DNA of 64,000 bases from Amycolatopsis bartoniae (GCF_014191255.1 NZ_JACHWH010000002.1:682001-746000), one strand, 5' to 3'. Positions 17,145-27,456 are shown, counted from the stretch's first letter. Notes: generated from the sequence alone by a model not told the origin. Program-made: numbers and translations.

Positions 17145-18155
17145 TCAGGACCACTCGTGCTTGTTCTGCCTGCCCAGCAGCTCCGCCCCGGCGCGGCGGG
17201 GGTCGAGCCCCTCGTGGCACACGCGGTGCATCGCGTCGGTGATCGGCATGTCGACCCCACTGGTCTGGGCCAGTTCGCGGATCGACGAGCACGACATGAC
17301 GCCCTCGGCCACCTGGCCGCCCGCCGCGCGCTGCGCCTGTTCGAGCGTCTCGCCGCGGCCGAGGCGTTCGCCGAACGTCCGGTTGCGCGACAGCGGGGAC
17401 GAACACGTCGCCACCAGGTCGCCGACCCCCGCGAGCCCCGCGAACGTCAGCGGGTCGGCGCCGAGTTTCGCGCCCAGCCGGGCGGTTTCGGCCAGTCCGC
17501 GCGTGATGAGCGTGGCCACCGTGTTGGCGCCGTAGCCCATGCCCGCCGCCATGCCGCAGCTGAGCGCGATGACGTTCTTGCACGCGCCGCCCAGCTCGCA
17601 GCCGATGACGTCGGTGTTGGTGTACGGGCGGAAGTACGTGCCGGAACAGGCGCGCTGGATCGCGACCGCGCGCTCGTGGTCGGTGCACGCCAGCACCGCC
17701 GCCGCGGGCTGTTCCTGCGCGATCTCGCGGGCCAGGTTCGGGCCCGACACCACGACGATGTCGTTCTCCGGCGCGCCCGAGATCTCCGCGATCACCTCGC
17801 TCATCCGCTTGAGCGTGCCCAGTTCCACGCCCTTCGCGAGGCTCACGAGGATCGCCCCGGCGGGCAGCAGCTCGCGCCAGCCCGTCAGGTTCGCCCGCAG
17901 GCTCTGGCTCGGCACCGCCAGCACCACGGCTTCGGCGCCGTCCAGCGCCTCCGCCGCGTCGGCGGTCGCGGTCAGGTTGGCGGGCAACCGGATCTCCGGG
18001 AGGTAACCGGCGTTGACGTGCTCGTCGCGGATCTGCGCGGCGACTTCGGGACGGCGCGCCCACATCGTCACGTCGCGGCCCGCGTCGGCGAGCACCTTCG
18101 CGAACGCCGTGCCCCACGAACCCGCCCCGAGCACCGTGATGCGCTGGACGTCCAT
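17145..18155 (-). CDS. gpsA: NAD(P)-dependent glycerol-3-phosphate dehydrogenase
   Basis: Makes sn-glycerol 3-phosphate from dihydroxyacetone phosphate for phospholipid synthesis. The 336-residue protein has the Rossmann motif [19 protein letters not shown], the conserved [17 protein letters not shown] and the substrate lysine region [20 protein letters not shown] 18155 overlaps the plsC-like stop in the sequence TGATG, which supports this start over the GTG one codon earlier. Coupled to a lysophosphatidic-acid acyltransferase gene, it forms a phospholipid-precursor operon. Confidence 0.97.
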   Translation of the reverse strand: MDVQRITVLGAGSWGTAFAKVLADAGRDVTMWARRPEVAAQIRDEHVNAGYLPEIRLPANLTATADAAEALDGAEAVVLAVPSQSLRANLTGWRELLPAGAILVSLAKGVELGTLKRMSEVIAEISGAPENDIVVVSGPNLAREIAQEQPAAAVLACTDHERAVAIQRACSGTYFRPYTNTDVIGCELGGACKNVIALSCGMAAGMGYGANTVATLITRGLAETARLGAKLGADPLTFAGLAGVGDLVATCSSPLSRNRTFGERLGRGETLEQAQRAAGGQVAEGVMSCSSIRELAQTSGVDMPITDAMHRVCHEGLDPRRAGAELLGRQNKHEWS

Positions 18156-18862
18156 CACTCGCCGTCCGCCGGCTCCGGCTTCTTCGCCGGTGGCTGCTCG
18201 CCCCGGATTTCGGCCAGCAGGTCGGTGACGCGGTCCATCAGCAGTTCCGTCACCTCGCGCAACACCGCCGCGGTGGGCTCCTGTCCCCGGTAGGCGGACA
18301 GGTCGACGGGCTCGCCGACGCGGTGGGTGATCGTCTTGCGCGGGATGAGGCGGAGCTTCTTGTGGTAGAAGTCCAGGATCTCGTTGGTGCCCCAGCGGGC
18401 GATCGGGATCACCGGCACGTCGCTGCCGAGCGCGAGGCGCGCCACACCGGTGTAGGAGCGCTTGGGCCAGCCGTTGGGGTCCTTGGTGATGGTGCCCTCG
18501 GGGTAGATCACCACGACCTTGCCGTCGCGCAGCGCCTGGTGCGCCGCGCGCAGGCTGTCACCCGCGCTGCTGGAGCCGCGGTAGACGGGGATGCTGCCGG
18601 CGCCGACGAAGATCCGGCCGAAGATCGGCGTGTCCACGAGGCTGCTCTTGCCGAGGAACCGCGGCACCCGCTTCTGCCGGTGCACGAACACCGCGTCGAC
18701 CGCCGGGTCCATGTGGGAGACGTGGTTCATCACCAGCAGGGCCCCGCCTTCGCGGGGAACGCGCTCGCCCCCTTCGTACACACGCCGTGCCAGGTACGTG
18801 ACGGGATAGAACAGGGCGGCGGCGGCTCCGACCCAGAAACCGCCCTTCTCGCGTCCGGACAA
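18155..18862 (-). CDS. 1-acyl-sn-glycerol-3-phosphate acyltransferase
   Basis: PlsC-family acyltransferase that makes phosphatidic acid. The 235-residue protein has a hydrophobic N-terminal segment (about 8-25) for membrane association, the catalytic HX4D box in [12 protein letters not shown], the GSIPVYRG motif II and the YPEGTITKD motif III. The start is TTG at 18862, chosen because AGGAGGAG lies directly before it and the N-terminus matches the family. The Lys/Pro-rich C-terminus is a short tail. It is translationally linked to gpsA by a 1-bp overlap. Confidence 0.93.
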   Translation of the reverse strand: MSGREKGGFWVGAAAALFYPVTYLARRVYEGGERVPREGGALLVMNHVSHMDPAVDAVFVHRQKRVPRFLGKSSLVDTPIFGRIFVGAGSIPVYRGSSSAGDSLRAAHQALRDGKVVVIYPEGTITKDPNGWPKRSYTGVARLALGSDVPVIPIARWGTNEILDFYHKKLRLIPRKTITHRVGEPVDLSAYRGQEPTAAVLREVTELLMDRVTDLLAEIRGEQPPAKKPEPADGE

Positions 18863-18920
18863 GGCTCCTCCTGTGGTGTCTGCTGCTACCGGCTGATCCT
18901 AGGGGGCGGGTTCGGGAAAG

Positions 18921-19556
18921 ATGGGGGCTGTGCCTGTGCCCGTCGATCTGATCGTGCCGCTCAAGCCGCCGCGCCTGGGCAAGTCCCGGCTGCGCGGCGC
19001 TGTCACCGACGCCCGGCACCCGTCGTTGGTGCTGGCACTGGCCGCGGACACGGTCACCGCCGCGGCGAGCGTCGTGCGCCGGGTGCTCGTGGTCGCCACC
19101 GATCCCGCCGCCGTCGCGCCGCTGCGGGACTGCGGGGCCGAGATCGTCTCCGAGCAGGGCGCGGGCGACCTCAACGCCGCGCTGCGCCGGGGCGAGGCAC
19201 TGGTGCGCGCGGACGATCCGCACTCCGTCGTCGGCGCGCTGCAGGCGGACCTGCCAGCGCTGCGCCCGGACGAGCTGGCGGCCGCGCTCGCCGAAGCCGC
19301 GGGACGGCGCGCGTTCACCGCGGACTGGGCGGGCACCGGCACCACACTCCTGCTGTCCGCGCCGGGCGCGGCGCTCGAACCGCGCTTCGGCGCCGGGTCC
19401 GCCGCCGCCCATGCGGGCACCGGCGCCGTCGCGCTCGCGCTGCCCGCGCCGGGGCTGCGCCGGGACGTGGACACCGCTGCGGACCTCGCGCAGGCGGGTG
19501 AGCTCGGTCTCGGTCCGCACACCGGGCGGCTCCTGTGCGAAGGGAGCGCCGCGTGA
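18921..19556 (+). CDS. cofC: Phosphoenolpyruvate guanylyltransferase (CofC/FbiD), F420 biosynthesis
   Basis: Nucleotidyltransferase that activates the three-carbon unit (phosphoenolpyruvate in actinobacteria) for coenzyme F420 synthesis. The 211-residue protein has the GT-A-like N-terminus [16 protein letters not shown], the [12 protein letters not shown] motif and the [12 protein letters not shown] segment typical of the family. Position between gpsA and ppk is the same as Rv2983 in M. tuberculosis. Its TGA overlaps a GTG (19553) in phase with ppk. Confidence 0.92.
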   Translation: MGAVPVPVDLIVPLKPPRLGKSRLRGAVTDARHPSLVLALAADTVTAAASVVRRVLVVATDPAAVAPLRDCGAEIVSEQGAGDLNAALRRGEALVRADDPHSVVGALQADLPALRPDELAAALAEAAGRRAFTADWAGTGTTLLLSAPGAALEPRFGAGSAAAHAGTGAVALALPAPGLRRDVDTAADLAQAGELGLGPHTGRLLCEGSAA

Positions 19557-19672
19557 ACATCGCGCGTCCACTGGGGCAACTGCTGAAGATCACGCTCCGG
19601 TTCACGGGGACGGTGCTGAATGCGGCGATCGGCGTAGCGGCGAACGCGGCCGAAGTGAGGAACAATGCGGGT

Positions 19673-21856
19673 GTGAGCAGCGACGAGAGCACCTCCCCGG
19701 ACACGACCGCACCCGCTACCGACGACAGCAGGGCCGTGCAGTTCCGCGCCGTGCCCTCAGCGCCGCCCGCCGTGACCGCGCCCGTCGCGGCCGCCGGTGA
19801 GTCACTGCCGGACGACCGCTACTTCAACCGCGAACTGTCCTGGCAGGACTTCAACGCCCGGGTGCTGGCGCTGGCCGAGGACGCGTCCCAGCCCCTGCTG
19901 GAGCGGGCCAAGTTCCTGGCCATCTTCGCGTCCAATTTGGACGAGTTCTACATGGTGCGGGTGGCGGGGCTGAAGCGCCGTGACGAGACGGGCCTGCCGG
20001 TGCGCAGCGCCGACGGGCTGACCCCGCGCGAGCAGTTGGCCTACATCGCCAAGCGCAACCAGGACCTCGTGGAGCGGCACACGCTCGCGTTCGAGGAGCA
20101 CGTCCGGCCCGAGCTGGCCGAGCACGACATCTCCATCGTCGGCTGGGCCGACCTGGATGCGGGCGACCAGCTGCGGCTGTCGAACTACTTCAGCGAGCAG
20201 ATCTTCCCCGTGCTCACCCCGCTGGCCGTCGACCCCGCGCACCCGTTCCCCTACATCTCGGGGCTGTCGCTCAACCTCGCCGTGACGGTGCGCGACCCGG
20301 AGGAGGGCACCGAGCGGTTCGCGCGCGTGAAGGTGCCCAACAACGTGCCGCGGCTGATCAGGGTCGAGCCGAGCCGGGAGAGCCGCGTCGCCACGTTCCT
20401 GCCGTTGGAGGAGCTCATCGCCGCGCACCTCGGCGAGCTGTTCACCGGCATGGAGGTCACCGAGCACCACGTGTTCCGCGTGACCCGCAACGCGGACTTC
20501 GAGGTCGAGGAGGACCGCGACGAGGACCTGCTGCAGGCGCTGGAGCGCGAGCTCGCGCAGCGGCGGTTCGGGCCGCCGGTGCGCCTGGAGGTCGCGCAGG
20601 ACATGAGCGAGCACATGCTCGAACTGCTGCTGCGGGAGCTGGAGGTGGACCCGCACGACGTCGTCGAGGTGCCGGGCCTGCTCGACCTCACCTGCCTGAC
20701 GCAGCTGTCCGGTTTGGATCGCAAGGAGCTCAAGGACCGCCCTTTCGTGCCGGCCACGCACCCGGCGTTCGCGGAGCGGGAGACGCCGAAGAGCGTCTTC
20801 GCCACCCTGCGCGAGGGTGACGTGCTGGTGCACCACCCGTACGACTCGTTCTCCACGAGCGTGCAGCGGTTCATCGAGCAGGCCGCGGCGGACGACAAGG
20901 TGCTGGCGATCAAGCAGACGCTGTACCGCACCTCCGGCGACTCCCCCATCGTCAACGCGCTGATCGACGCGGCGGAGGCGGGCAAGCAGGTCGTCGCGCT
21001 CGTGGAGATCAAGGCGCGCTTCGACGAGGAGGCCAACATCTCGTGGGCCCGGACGCTGGAGCGGGCGGGCGTGCACGTGGTCTACGGGCTCGTGGGGCTC
21101 AAGACGCACTGCAAGGTCTCGATGGTGGTGCGGCAGGAGGGCGCGACGCTGCGCCGCTACTGCCACATCGGCACGGGCAACTACAACCCGAAGACCGCCC
21201 GGCTGTACGAGGACCTGGGGTTGCTGACGGCCGACCCGGCGATCGGCGCGGACCTGACGGACCTGTTCAACGTCCTCACCGGGTACTCGCGGCAGGAGAC
21301 GTACCGCAACATCCTCACCTCCCCCAACGGGATCCGCCGCGGCATCATCCGGCTCATCGGCGAGGAGATCGAGCACGCGCACGCCGGCAAGCAGGCCGGT
21401 ATCCGCATCAAGTGCAACTCGCTCGTCGACGAGCAGGTCATCGACGCGCTGTACCGCGCTTCGCAGCAGGGCGTGCCGGTGGACATCGTGGTGCGCGGGA
21501 TCTGCGCGCTGAAGCCGGGGGTGCCGGGGCTGAGCGACAACATCCGCGTGCGCTCGATCCTCGGCCGGTTCCTGGAGCACTCCCGGATCTTCCACTTCCG
21601 GGCGGGCGGCACGCACTGGATCGGCAGCGCGGACATGATGCACCGCAACCTCGACCGCCGGATCGAGGCGCTGGTGTGCGTGCAGGACCCGAAGCTGACG
21701 GCGCAGCTGGAGGACGTCCTCGACTCGGCGCTCGACCCGACGACGCGGTGCTGGGTGCTGACGGCCACCGGCGAGTGGTCACCGTCGCCCGCCGAGGGCT
21801 CGAAGGTGCGGGACCACCAGGTGGAGCTGCTCGCCCGGCACAAGGCACAGGGGTGA
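19673..21856 (+). CDS. ppk: Polyphosphate kinase 1
   Basis: Reversible polymerization of ATP gamma-phosphate into inorganic polyphosphate at the membrane. From GTG 19673 the protein has 727 residues. The N domain begins [21 protein letters not shown], the head domain follows, and the C1/C2 catalytic domains carry [12 protein letters not shown] and [13 protein letters not shown], the latter holding the autophosphorylated His. The frame is open to GTG 19553, which overlaps the cofC stop and would add 40 residues; the shorter start is preferred because it matches family N-termini. The stop overlaps the mutT1 start as GTGA, so the two are coupled. Confidence 0.95.
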   Translation: MSSDESTSPDTTAPATDDSRAVQFRAVPSAPPAVTAPVAAAGESLPDDRYFNRELSWQDFNARVLALAEDASQPLLERAKFLAIFASNLDEFYMVRVAGLKRRDETGLPVRSADGLTPREQLAYIAKRNQDLVERHTLAFEEHVRPELAEHDISIVGWADLDAGDQLRLSNYFSEQIFPVLTPLAVDPAHPFPYISGLSLNLAVTVRDPEEGTERFARVKVPNNVPRLIRVEPSRESRVATFLPLEELIAAHLGELFTGMEVTEHHVFRVTRNADFEVEEDRDEDLLQALERELAQRRFGPPVRLEVAQDMSEHMLELLLRELEVDPHDVVEVPGLLDLTCLTQLSGLDRKELKDRPFVPATHPAFAERETPKSVFATLREGDVLVHHPYDSFSTSVQRFIEQAAADDKVLAIKQTLYRTSGDSPIVNALIDAAEAGKQVVALVEIKARFDEEANISWARTLERAGVHVVYGLVGLKTHCKVSMVVRQEGATLRRYCHIGTGNYNPKTARLYEDLGLLTADPAIGADLTDLFNVLTGYSRQETYRNILTSPNGIRRGIIRLIGEEIEHAHAGKQAGIRIKCNSLVDEQVIDALYRASQQGVPVDIVVRGICALKPGVPGLSDNIRVRSILGRFLEHSRIFHFRAGGTHWIGSADMMHRNLDRRIEALVCVQDPKLTAQLEDVLDSALDPTTRCWVLTATGEWSPSPAEGSKVRDHQVELLARHKAQG

Positions 21857-22773
21857 TCCAGGCCGCGGGGGCGGTGCTCTGGCGGGATTCGGGCCGGGGC
21901 ACCGAGGTGGCGGTCGTGCACCGGCCGCGGTACGACGACTGGTCGCTGCCCAAGGGGAAACTCGATCCCGGGGAGACGTTCCCGGACGCGGCGGTGCGGG
22001 AGCTCGCGGAGGAGACGGGGTTCCGCGCCGTGCTGGGGCGGCGGCTGCGGACGGTCCGATATCCGGTGCGGGGCGAGGAGAAGGTCGTCGAGTACTGGAG
22101 CGCGCGGGCCGGTGCGGGGGAGTTCTCGCCGGACGACGAGGTCGACGCCCTGCGGTGGGTTCCGGTGGCGGAGGCCCCCGGCGCGTTGACGTACCGGATG
22201 GACGTGGAGGTGCTGTCGGCGTTCACCGCGTTGCCGCCGGCGTTGACCACGTTGTTGCTGGTGCGCCACGCCAAGGCGGGCAAGCGCAGCGAGTGGACGG
22301 GCGACGACGACCTGCGGCCGCTGTCCCCGGCGGGGCAGCGGCAGGCGGACGCCCTGCGGCGGTTGTTGCCGTTGTTCGGAGTGGACCGGTTGTTCTCCGC
22401 GCCGCGGCTGCGGTGTGTGCAGACGGTGCACGGCGTGGCGGAGGACCTGGGGGTGGAGGTCGTGCAGGAGCCGTTGCTGTCGGAGGAGGAGTACTGGAGC
22501 GACCCGGCGCGCGGGCTCGGCCGGTTGCTCGCGATCGCCGCCGGTGGCGGGACTCCCGCGGTGTGCAGCCAGGGCGGGGTGATCCCGGACGTCGTGGCGG
22601 CGCTGGCGGAGCGGGCGGGTCTGGACGTGTCCGCGGGCGACGGAGTGCCGAGTAAGAAGGGTTCGGTGTGGGTGCTGTCCTTCCGCCCGCCGGAGTCCGA
22701 CGGAACCCCCCACCTCGCGGCGGCGGACTACTATCCGACCGCACTCCCGCACCCCACCCCGGCGCGGTTCTGA
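21853..22773 (+). CDS. mutT1: Nudix hydrolase fused to histidine phosphatase (MutT1 type)
   Basis: Two-domain 306-residue protein: Nudix domain (about 1-135) with a full Nudix box [23 protein letters not shown], then a histidine-phosphatase domain beginning [15 protein letters not shown]. In mycobacteria this fusion hydrolyses 8-oxo-dGTP/8-oxo-GTP stepwise to the monophosphate, preventing mutation. It follows ppk with a 4-bp GTGA overlap, the same order as Rv2984-Rv2985. Both catalytic motifs are intact. Confidence 0.93.
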   Translation: MIQAAGAVLWRDSGRGTEVAVVHRPRYDDWSLPKGKLDPGETFPDAAVRELAEETGFRAVLGRRLRTVRYPVRGEEKVVEYWSARAGAGEFSPDDEVDALRWVPVAEAPGALTYRMDVEVLSAFTALPPALTTLLLVRHAKAGKRSEWTGDDDLRPLSPAGQRQADALRRLLPLFGVDRLFSAPRLRCVQTVHGVAEDLGVEVVQEPLLSEEEYWSDPARGLGRLLAIAAGGGTPAVCSQGGVIPDVVAALAERAGLDVSAGDGVPSKKGSVWVLSFRPPESDGTPHLAAADYYPTALPHPTPARF

Positions 22774-23629
22774 TTCCCGTATTGTTGCGGAGGCTCACAA
22801 TTCTTTGACGCCTTTCGAACGGGGTCCGGGGCCCGTTCGGGCAGGGAATCGTGACTTCGCGGGCGCACTGGGTGGGGCTTCTGCCGTCTCGCGTGGGGCG
22901 GTTGGGGCTCGTGTTGGGGCTGAGATGCCGTGCAGGGGACCGGAAGCGGCTGGGGTGTCCGTCCGGGTCCGGAAGTCCGCTCGCGGGCTGGAGAAGGCCG
23001 CTGGGAAGCCAAGCCGGGGCTTCACTTCGGTATCGGGAACCATCACCGGGTGCCGCAGAAGGCCGCCGTGGGGCCAGCCCGGGGATCTCGCGTCCGACGA
23101 CCGGGAACCACCGGCAGGCGGCGGAGAACGCCGCTGTGGCGCGGGCTGGGAATCCTCGCGCCGGACGACCGGAACCATCGCCACGGACCGGAGAAGCCGC
23201 CGGAGCCGGGTCCAGGGACCCTCGCCCCCCGACAACCGGAACTACCGCGAAGCGCTGGAGAAAGCCGCCGGAGCGCCGGCCTGGGGCTCGCACACGAACC
23301 TTCGCCAGCGCGGGATGGCCGCCGTGGTGCCGTTCCGGGAGGAATCCCCCGCCCGCCGTCCCATCCCGTCGTGAGTGCGGCTGGGACAGCGCGGCGTGGC
23401 GGCCTCGCCGACTGGCCACTTCCGCTGAGCGGCCGCTTCTCCCCGGAAACGCCGCAGGGCCGCCGTTCGTGGGGGCCAGCGGCTTCACCAGGGGGGGCGA
23501 GCATGGCCGGGAACCGTTGCGAGAACAGCCCACCAGCCGTCCCATCCCATCGCGAGTACGGCCGGGACAGTCCCGGAACGGCCGAACCCTTCCACTGACC
23601 GGTTGTCGCCGCCGCACTCCGGAAACGCC
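22774..23629. other. Gene-free spacer of about 860 bp between mutT1 and hupB, largely degenerate repeats
   Basis: No reading frame here has family-like sequence, a ribosome-binding site or consistent coding character. Several overlapping frames are open on both strands only because stop codons are rare at this GC content. The stretch is made of two kinds of repeats listed separately: about five copies of a 67-bp unit (22,992-23,325), then a pair of longer direct repeats (about 23,345-23,642). The first 200 bp (22,774-22,990) show no structure beyond short G/C-rich motifs. Confidence 0.7.
22992..23325. repeat. Degenerate 65-68-bp tandem repeat, about five copies
   Basis: Units begin with an AGAA(n)GCCGC anchor at 22992, 23057, 23125, 23192 and 23259, giving periods of 65, 68, 67 and 67 bp; a weaker sixth anchor is near 23319. 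Each unit carries a second conserved core of the type GACCGGAACCA about 42-50 bp after the anchor. Because the period is not a multiple of three, the repeat cannot encode a repeated peptide. Copies differ by substitutions and small indels, so the array is old. Function unknown. Confidence 0.75.
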
Positions 23630-23642
23630 GCAGGGCCCCCGC
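23345..23642. repeat. Pair of diverged direct repeats (about 110 bp each) before hupB terminator
   Basis: The segment around 23,350-23,465 and that around 23,525-23,642 share blocks in the same order: GCCGTCCCATCCC, GAGTNCGGCNGGGACAG, CTTCC(A/G)CTGA, then CCGGAAACGCCGCAGGGCC. The second copy runs into the hupB terminator stem. A 60-bp insert (about 23,465-23,525) separates them. Non-coding by the same reasoning as the neighbouring array. Confidence 0.65.
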
Positions 23643-23664
23643 GATCCGATCGCGAGGGCCCTGC
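23630..23664 (-). terminator. hupB transcription terminator hairpin
   Basis: 16-bp stem with one mismatch (arms 23630-23645 and 23649-23664) and a 3-nt loop, located 30 bp beyond the hupB stop. No T-run follows. The left arm coincides with the end of the second direct repeat of the spacer. Confidence 0.75.
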
Positions 23665-23694
23665 CGGGACGCCGTTCGAGTGAACGGGCTACTA

Positions 23695-24339
23695 CTACTT
23701 CTTCTTCGCGCGCGAAGTGGTGGCCTTCTTCGCCGCCGCCGAGGTCTTGCTCGCGGTGGTCTTCGCCGCGGCCTTCGGCGCCGCCTTGGCGGTGGAGGCC
23801 TTCTTCGCCGTCGTCGTGGACTTGGCCGCCGTCGCCTTCGGCGCCGCAGCGGTCTTCGTGGCAGCGGCGGCGGTCCGCGTGCCGCGCGTGGTGGTGCTGC
23901 GCGTGGCGGTGGGCCGGGTCGCCGTGGTGCTGCGGCTCGTGGTGGCGCGGGTGCCGGTGGTGGAACGCGTGCCGGCGGCGGCGCGCGTGCCCGTGGTGCC
24001 GGTGCTGCGCGTGGCGGTGGTGCCGGTGGCGCGCTTGACGGCGGTGGCCTTCGGCAGCTTCTTCGCGCCGCTGATGACGTCCTTGAACGTGGTTCCGGCG
24101 CGGAAGGCCGGCACGTTGGTCTTCTTCACCTTCACGGTCTCACCGGTGCGCGGGTTGCGAGCGGTGCGGGCGGCGCGGGCGCGCTTCTCGAACACCCCGA
24201 AGCCGGTGATGTTGACCTTCTCGCCCTTGTTGACCGTCCGGATGATGATGTCGACGAGACCGTCGACGGCCTCGGACGCAACCTTCTTGTCGCCCAAACG
24301 CTCGGAGAGCGCCTCGATCAGCTGGGCCTTGTTGGCCAT
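23695..24339 (-). CDS. hupB: Histone-like DNA-binding protein HU with long basic Thr/Arg-Ala/Lys tail
   Basis: Nucleoid protein of 214 residues. The N-terminal HU fold (1-90) is canonical: [16 protein letters not shown], the [10 protein letters not shown](x)RAAR segment and the DNA-binding arm [22 protein letters not shown]. The tail (about 100-214) is lysine/alanine rich only at its end; the middle (about 105-160) is a low-complexity run of Thr, Arg and Ser such as [16 protein letters not shown], unlike the PAKK/KAAK repeats of mycobacterial HupB. Start ATG 24339 has GGAGG 6 bp before it. Position beside leuCD is conserved. Strong hairpin downstream. Confidence 0.95.
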   Translation of the reverse strand: MANKAQLIEALSERLGDKKVASEAVDGLVDIIIRTVNKGEKVNITGFGVFEKRARAARTARNPRTGETVKVKKTNVPAFRAGTTFKDVISGAKKLPKATAVKRATGTTATRSTGTTGTRAAAGTRSTTGTRATTSRSTTATRPTATRSTTTRGTRTAAAATKTAAAPKATAAKSTTTAKKASTAKAAPKAAAKTTASKTSAAAKKATTSRAKKK

Positions 24340-24527
24340 TCCAGTCCTCCATGAAGAACTACTTGTCACACGGCCACTTCGGCCGACTTGCGCACACGGT
24401 ATTACCAATCGGCCGGAAATTCCAAACGGCGCGCGGAATTTTTTCCGGCTCGGAGCCTGCTTTCCGTCCTCCGAGCGACCCTCCAGGGGCCTTCCGCGCG
24501 CCGTTCGGCGTGGTGTCAGCGGTCCTC

Positions 24528-24551
24528 GATTCCCTTGCTGAGCAGGGAATC
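24528..24551 (-). terminator. Hairpin after leuD
   Basis: Arms GATTCCCT (24528-24535) and AGGGAATC (24544-24551) with an 8-nt loop, 9 bp past the leuD stop. No T-run. The remaining spacer to hupB (24340-24527) shows no ORF with support; it should hold the hupB promoter. Confidence 0.6.
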
Positions 24552-24559
24552 TGTGCCGG

Positions 24560-25159
24560 TCAGGCCCCCTGCGGGAGGGTCACCGGCTTCCAGTTGGGAC
24601 GCTGCGACTCGAACTCGTCGATCTCGTCGGCGTGGCGGAGGGTGAGAGCGATGTCATCGAGCCCCTCCAGCAGCCGCCAGCGGGTGTAGTCGTCGATCGC
24701 GAAGGTCGCGACGAAGTCCTTGGCCCGCACGGTCTTCTCCTCGAGGTCCACCGTGACCTCCGTGCCGGGGTCGTTCTCGAGGATCTTCCACAGCTGCTCG
24801 ACGTCCTGCTGCTCGCACTGGGCGGCCACCAGACCGCCCTTGCCGGCGTTGCCACGGAAGATGTCCGCGAACCGGGCGGAGATGACGACCCGGAACCCGT
24901 AGTCCTGCAATGCCCAGACAGCGTGTTCGCGCGAAGAGCCGGTGCCGAAGTCCGGTCCGGCGACCAGCACGCTGCCGGACTTGAACGGCTCCTGGTTGAG
25001 GATGAACGTCTCGTCGGCGCGCCAGGCCGCGAACAGCCCGTCCTCGAAGCCGGTGCGGGTCACCCGCTTCAGGTAGACGGCCGGGATGATCTGGTCAGTG
25101 TCCACGTTGGACCGGCGCAGGGGCACCCCGACACCGGTGTGAATCTTGAACGGCTCCAT
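24560..25159 (-). CDS. leuD: 3-isopropylmalate dehydratase, small subunit
   Basis: Swivelling domain of isopropylmalate isomerase, which works with LeuC in leucine synthesis. The 199-residue protein has the family signatures [16 protein letters not shown], the substrate-loop region [17 protein letters not shown] and [15 protein letters not shown]. Start ATG 25159 has GAAGGAG 9 bp before it. leuC ends 20 bp upstream on the same strand, so leuC-leuD form an operon. Confidence 0.97.
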   Translation of the reverse strand: MEPFKIHTGVGVPLRRSNVDTDQIIPAVYLKRVTRTGFEDGLFAAWRADETFILNQEPFKSGSVLVAGPDFGTGSSREHAVWALQDYGFRVVISARFADIFRGNAGKGGLVAAQCEQQDVEQLWKILENDPGTEVTVDLEEKTVRAKDFVATFAIDDYTRWRLLEGLDDIALTLRHADEIDEFESQRPNWKPVTLPQGA

Positions 25160-25179
25160 GGTGGCGGTCTCCTTCGGGG

Positions 25180-26592
25180 TCAGAGGTCCTCGGGGCTGGA
25201 CAGGGTGCCGCGGACGGCCGTGGCGGCCGCGACGAGCGGCGAGACGAGGTGGGTGCGGCCCCCCTTGCCCTGCCTGCCCTCGAAGTTGCGGTTGGAGGTG
25301 GAGGCGCTGCGCTCACCCGGCTTCAGCTGGTCCGGGTTCATGCCCAGGCACATCGAGCAGCCCGCCTGGCGCCACTCGGCACCGGCGTCGACGAACACCT
25401 TGTCCAGCCCTTCGGCCTCGGCCGCCTGCCGCACGCGCATCGAGCCCGGCACGACGAGCATCCGCACGCCCTCGGCCACCTTGCGGCCCTGCAGCACGCC
25501 CGCCGCGGCCCGCAGGTCCTCGATCCGGCCGTTGGTGCACGAACCGAGGAAGACCGTGTCGACGCTGATCTCACGCAGCGGGGTGCCCGGCTTCAGGTCC
25601 ATATAGGACAGGGCCTTCTCGGCCGCGGAGCGCTCGTTCTCGTCCGCGATGGCCTCCGGGTCGGGAACGCTTTCACCCAGCGGAAGACCCTGGCCCGGGT
25701 TGGTGCCCCACGTGACGAACGGGGTCAGGCTGTCGGCGTCGAGGTGCACCTCGGCGTCGAACTCCGCGCCCTCGTCGGTGCGCAGCTCGTTCCAGTTCGC
25801 CACCGCGGCGTCCCAGTCCGCGCCCTTGGGGGCGTGCGGCCGGTCCTTGAGGTAGGCGTAGGTGGTCTCGTCGGGCGCGATCATCCCGGCGCGGGCGCCC
25901 GCCTCGATGGACATGTTGCAGATGGTCATGCGGGCTTCCATCGACAGCGAGCGGATCGCGCTGCCGCGGTACTCCAGCACGTAGCCCTGTCCGCCGCCGG
26001 TGCCGATCTTCGCGATGACGGCGAGGATGATGTCCTTCGCCGTGACGCCGGGCCGCAGCTCCCCATCCACGTTGATGGCCATGGTCTTGAAGGGCTTCAG
26101 CGGCAGGGTCTGCGTGGCGAGCACGTGCTCCACCTCGGAGGTGCCGATGCCGAACGCCATCGCGCCGAACGCGCCGTGCGTGGAGGTGTGGCTGTCGCCG
26201 CACACCACGGTCATGCCGGGCTGCGTCAGGCCGAGCTGCGGGCCGATGACGTGCACGATGCCCTGCTCGGCGTCGCCCATCGGGTGCAGCCGGATGCCGA
26301 ACTCCTTGCAGTTGCGGCGAAGGGTGTCGACCTGGGTGCGGGACACCGGGTCGGCGATCGGCAGCTCGATGTCGACCGTGGGGACGTTGTGGTCCTCGGT
26401 CGCGATGGTGAGGTCGGGCCTGCGCACCGGGCGCCCGGCCAGCCGCAGGCCGTCGAACGCCTGCGGGCTGGTGACCTCGTGCACCAGGTGCAGGTCGATG
26501 TAGAGCAGGTCGGGCTCCGCGCCTTCGCCCTTGCGCACGACGTGCGCATCCCAGACCTTCTCGGCCAGCGTGCGGGGCCGTGTGTCGGTCAT
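25180..26592 (-). CDS. leuC: 3-isopropylmalate dehydratase, large subunit
   Basis: Aconitase-family [4Fe-4S] enzyme converting 2-isopropylmalate to 3-isopropylmalate. 470 residues with N-terminal [29 protein letters not shown], the cluster cysteines in [12 protein letters not shown] and [12 protein letters not shown], all present. The frame is open upstream, but ATG 26592 ([12 protein letters not shown]) has a GGGAGGAG ribosome-binding site 7 bp away. It is divergent from an IclR regulator with two putative operator sites between them. Confidence 0.97.
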   Translation of the reverse strand: MTDTRPRTLAEKVWDAHVVRKGEGAEPDLLYIDLHLVHEVTSPQAFDGLRLAGRPVRRPDLTIATEDHNVPTVDIELPIADPVSRTQVDTLRRNCKEFGIRLHPMGDAEQGIVHVIGPQLGLTQPGMTVVCGDSHTSTHGAFGAMAFGIGTSEVEHVLATQTLPLKPFKTMAINVDGELRPGVTAKDIILAVIAKIGTGGGQGYVLEYRGSAIRSLSMEARMTICNMSIEAGARAGMIAPDETTYAYLKDRPHAPKGADWDAAVANWNELRTDEGAEFDAEVHLDADSLTPFVTWGTNPGQGLPLGESVPDPEAIADENERSAAEKALSYMDLKPGTPLREISVDTVFLGSCTNGRIEDLRAAAGVLQGRKVAEGVRMLVVPGSMRVRQAAEAEGLDKVFVDAGAEWRQAGCSMCLGMNPDQLKPGERSASTSNRNFEGRQGKGGRTHLVSPLVAAATAVRGTLSSPEDL

Positions 26593-26680
26593 CTGCGCTC
26601 CTCCCAAGAGGTTGGTTGGGAGCAAAGGAACTCGATCTCCGGCCGCCGAGCCGCGCGCCGGGCAGCAGCTCGAGTCCGAT

Positions 26681-26717
26681 GTTTCCCAGATTGTGGACTT
26701 CCCATGATCCGGGAAGT
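26681..26717. promoter_or_regulatory. Paired operator sites between leuC and the IclR-type regulator
   Basis: Two adjacent sites: an imperfect one (TTTCCCA...TGTGGA, about 26682-26697) and a perfect inverted repeat ACTTCCC-N7-GGGAAGT (26697-26717). They lie 13-49 bp before the regulator start and about 90 bp before leuC. NdgR/AreB-type IclR regulators are known to bind upstream of leuCD in Streptomyces and mycobacteria, so this is the probable binding region. Confidence 0.6.
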
Positions 26718-26729
26718 TAGTATCGCTTC

Positions 26730-27449
26730 GTGGGACAGCATAGCCCTTCAAACCAGCAGAGCGGTATCGGTGTGCTCGACAAGGCGGTGGCCGTACTGCA
26801 GGCCGTCGCCGAAGAACCGTGCGGGCTCGCGGAACTCTGCGGCAGAACGGGCCTGCCGCGCGCCACCGCGCATCGCCTCGCCGTCGGCCTCGAAGTCCAC
26901 CGGCTCCTGCGGCGCGGCCCCGACGGGCGCTGGCGCCCGGGCACCGCGCTGGCGGAACTCGCCGGTGGCACCACGGATCCGCTGCTCGACGCGGCGGGCA
27001 CCGTCCTGCCGAAGCTGCGCGACATCACGGGCGAGAGCGTGCAGCTCTACCGCCGTGACGGCGTGCAGCGGGTGTGCGTCTCGACTTCCGAGCCGGCGAG
27101 CGGGCTGCGCGACACGGTGCCCATTGGTTCGAGGCTGCCGATGACGGCCGGTTCGGGCGCGAAAGTCCTCGCGGCGTGGGCGGATCCGCACACACAGCGG
27201 GCGATCCTGGCGGACGCGGTGTTCGGCGAGCGGACGCTGTTGGAGGTGCGCCGCCGCGGCTGGGCACAAAGCGTCGCCGAACGCGAGCCGGGCGTAGCGA
27301 GCGTTTCGGCGCCGGTGCGGGACTCCTCGGGCACGGTCATCGCGGCGGTCTCGGTGTCCGGCCCGGTGGAACGGATCGGCCGCAAACCGGGCGCCCGCTG
27401 GGCGGCGGACCTCCTCGCGGCGGCGGAGGCACTGCAGGAACGGCTTTGA
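26730..27449 (+). CDS. IclR-family transcriptional regulator (NdgR/LtbR-like)
   Basis: 239-residue regulator: N-terminal winged helix (about 10-70; [45 protein letters not shown]) and C-terminal IclR effector domain with [16 protein letters not shown] and [20 protein letters not shown]. Divergent from leuC, as NdgR of Streptomyces and Rv2989 of M. tuberculosis are, so it most likely controls leucine synthesis and itself. The start is GTG 26730. A strong intrinsic terminator follows. Confidence 0.92.
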   Translation: MGQHSPSNQQSGIGVLDKAVAVLQAVAEEPCGLAELCGRTGLPRATAHRLAVGLEVHRLLRRGPDGRWRPGTALAELAGGTTDPLLDAAGTVLPKLRDITGESVQLYRRDGVQRVCVSTSEPASGLRDTVPIGSRLPMTAGSGAKVLAAWADPHTQRAILADAVFGERTLLEVRRRGWAQSVAEREPGVASVSAPVRDSSGTVIAAVSVSGPVERIGRKPGARWAADLLAAAEALQERL

Positions 27450-27456
27450 GTTCAGA

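Noticed and set aside
19590-19660. PHO box before ppk (GTTCACGGGGA-like)
   Set aside because: Only one convincing half; the second 11-nt direct repeat is poor.
22805-23374. Possible proteins inside the mutT1-hupB spacer
   Set aside because: Frames shift between the 67-bp repeats, there is no ribosome-binding site, and residues are only those forced by GC-rich repeats.
26593-26751. A leucine-rich leader peptide before leuC
   Set aside because: The Leu codons are in frame with leuC and have no stop before its ATG, so there is no separate leader.
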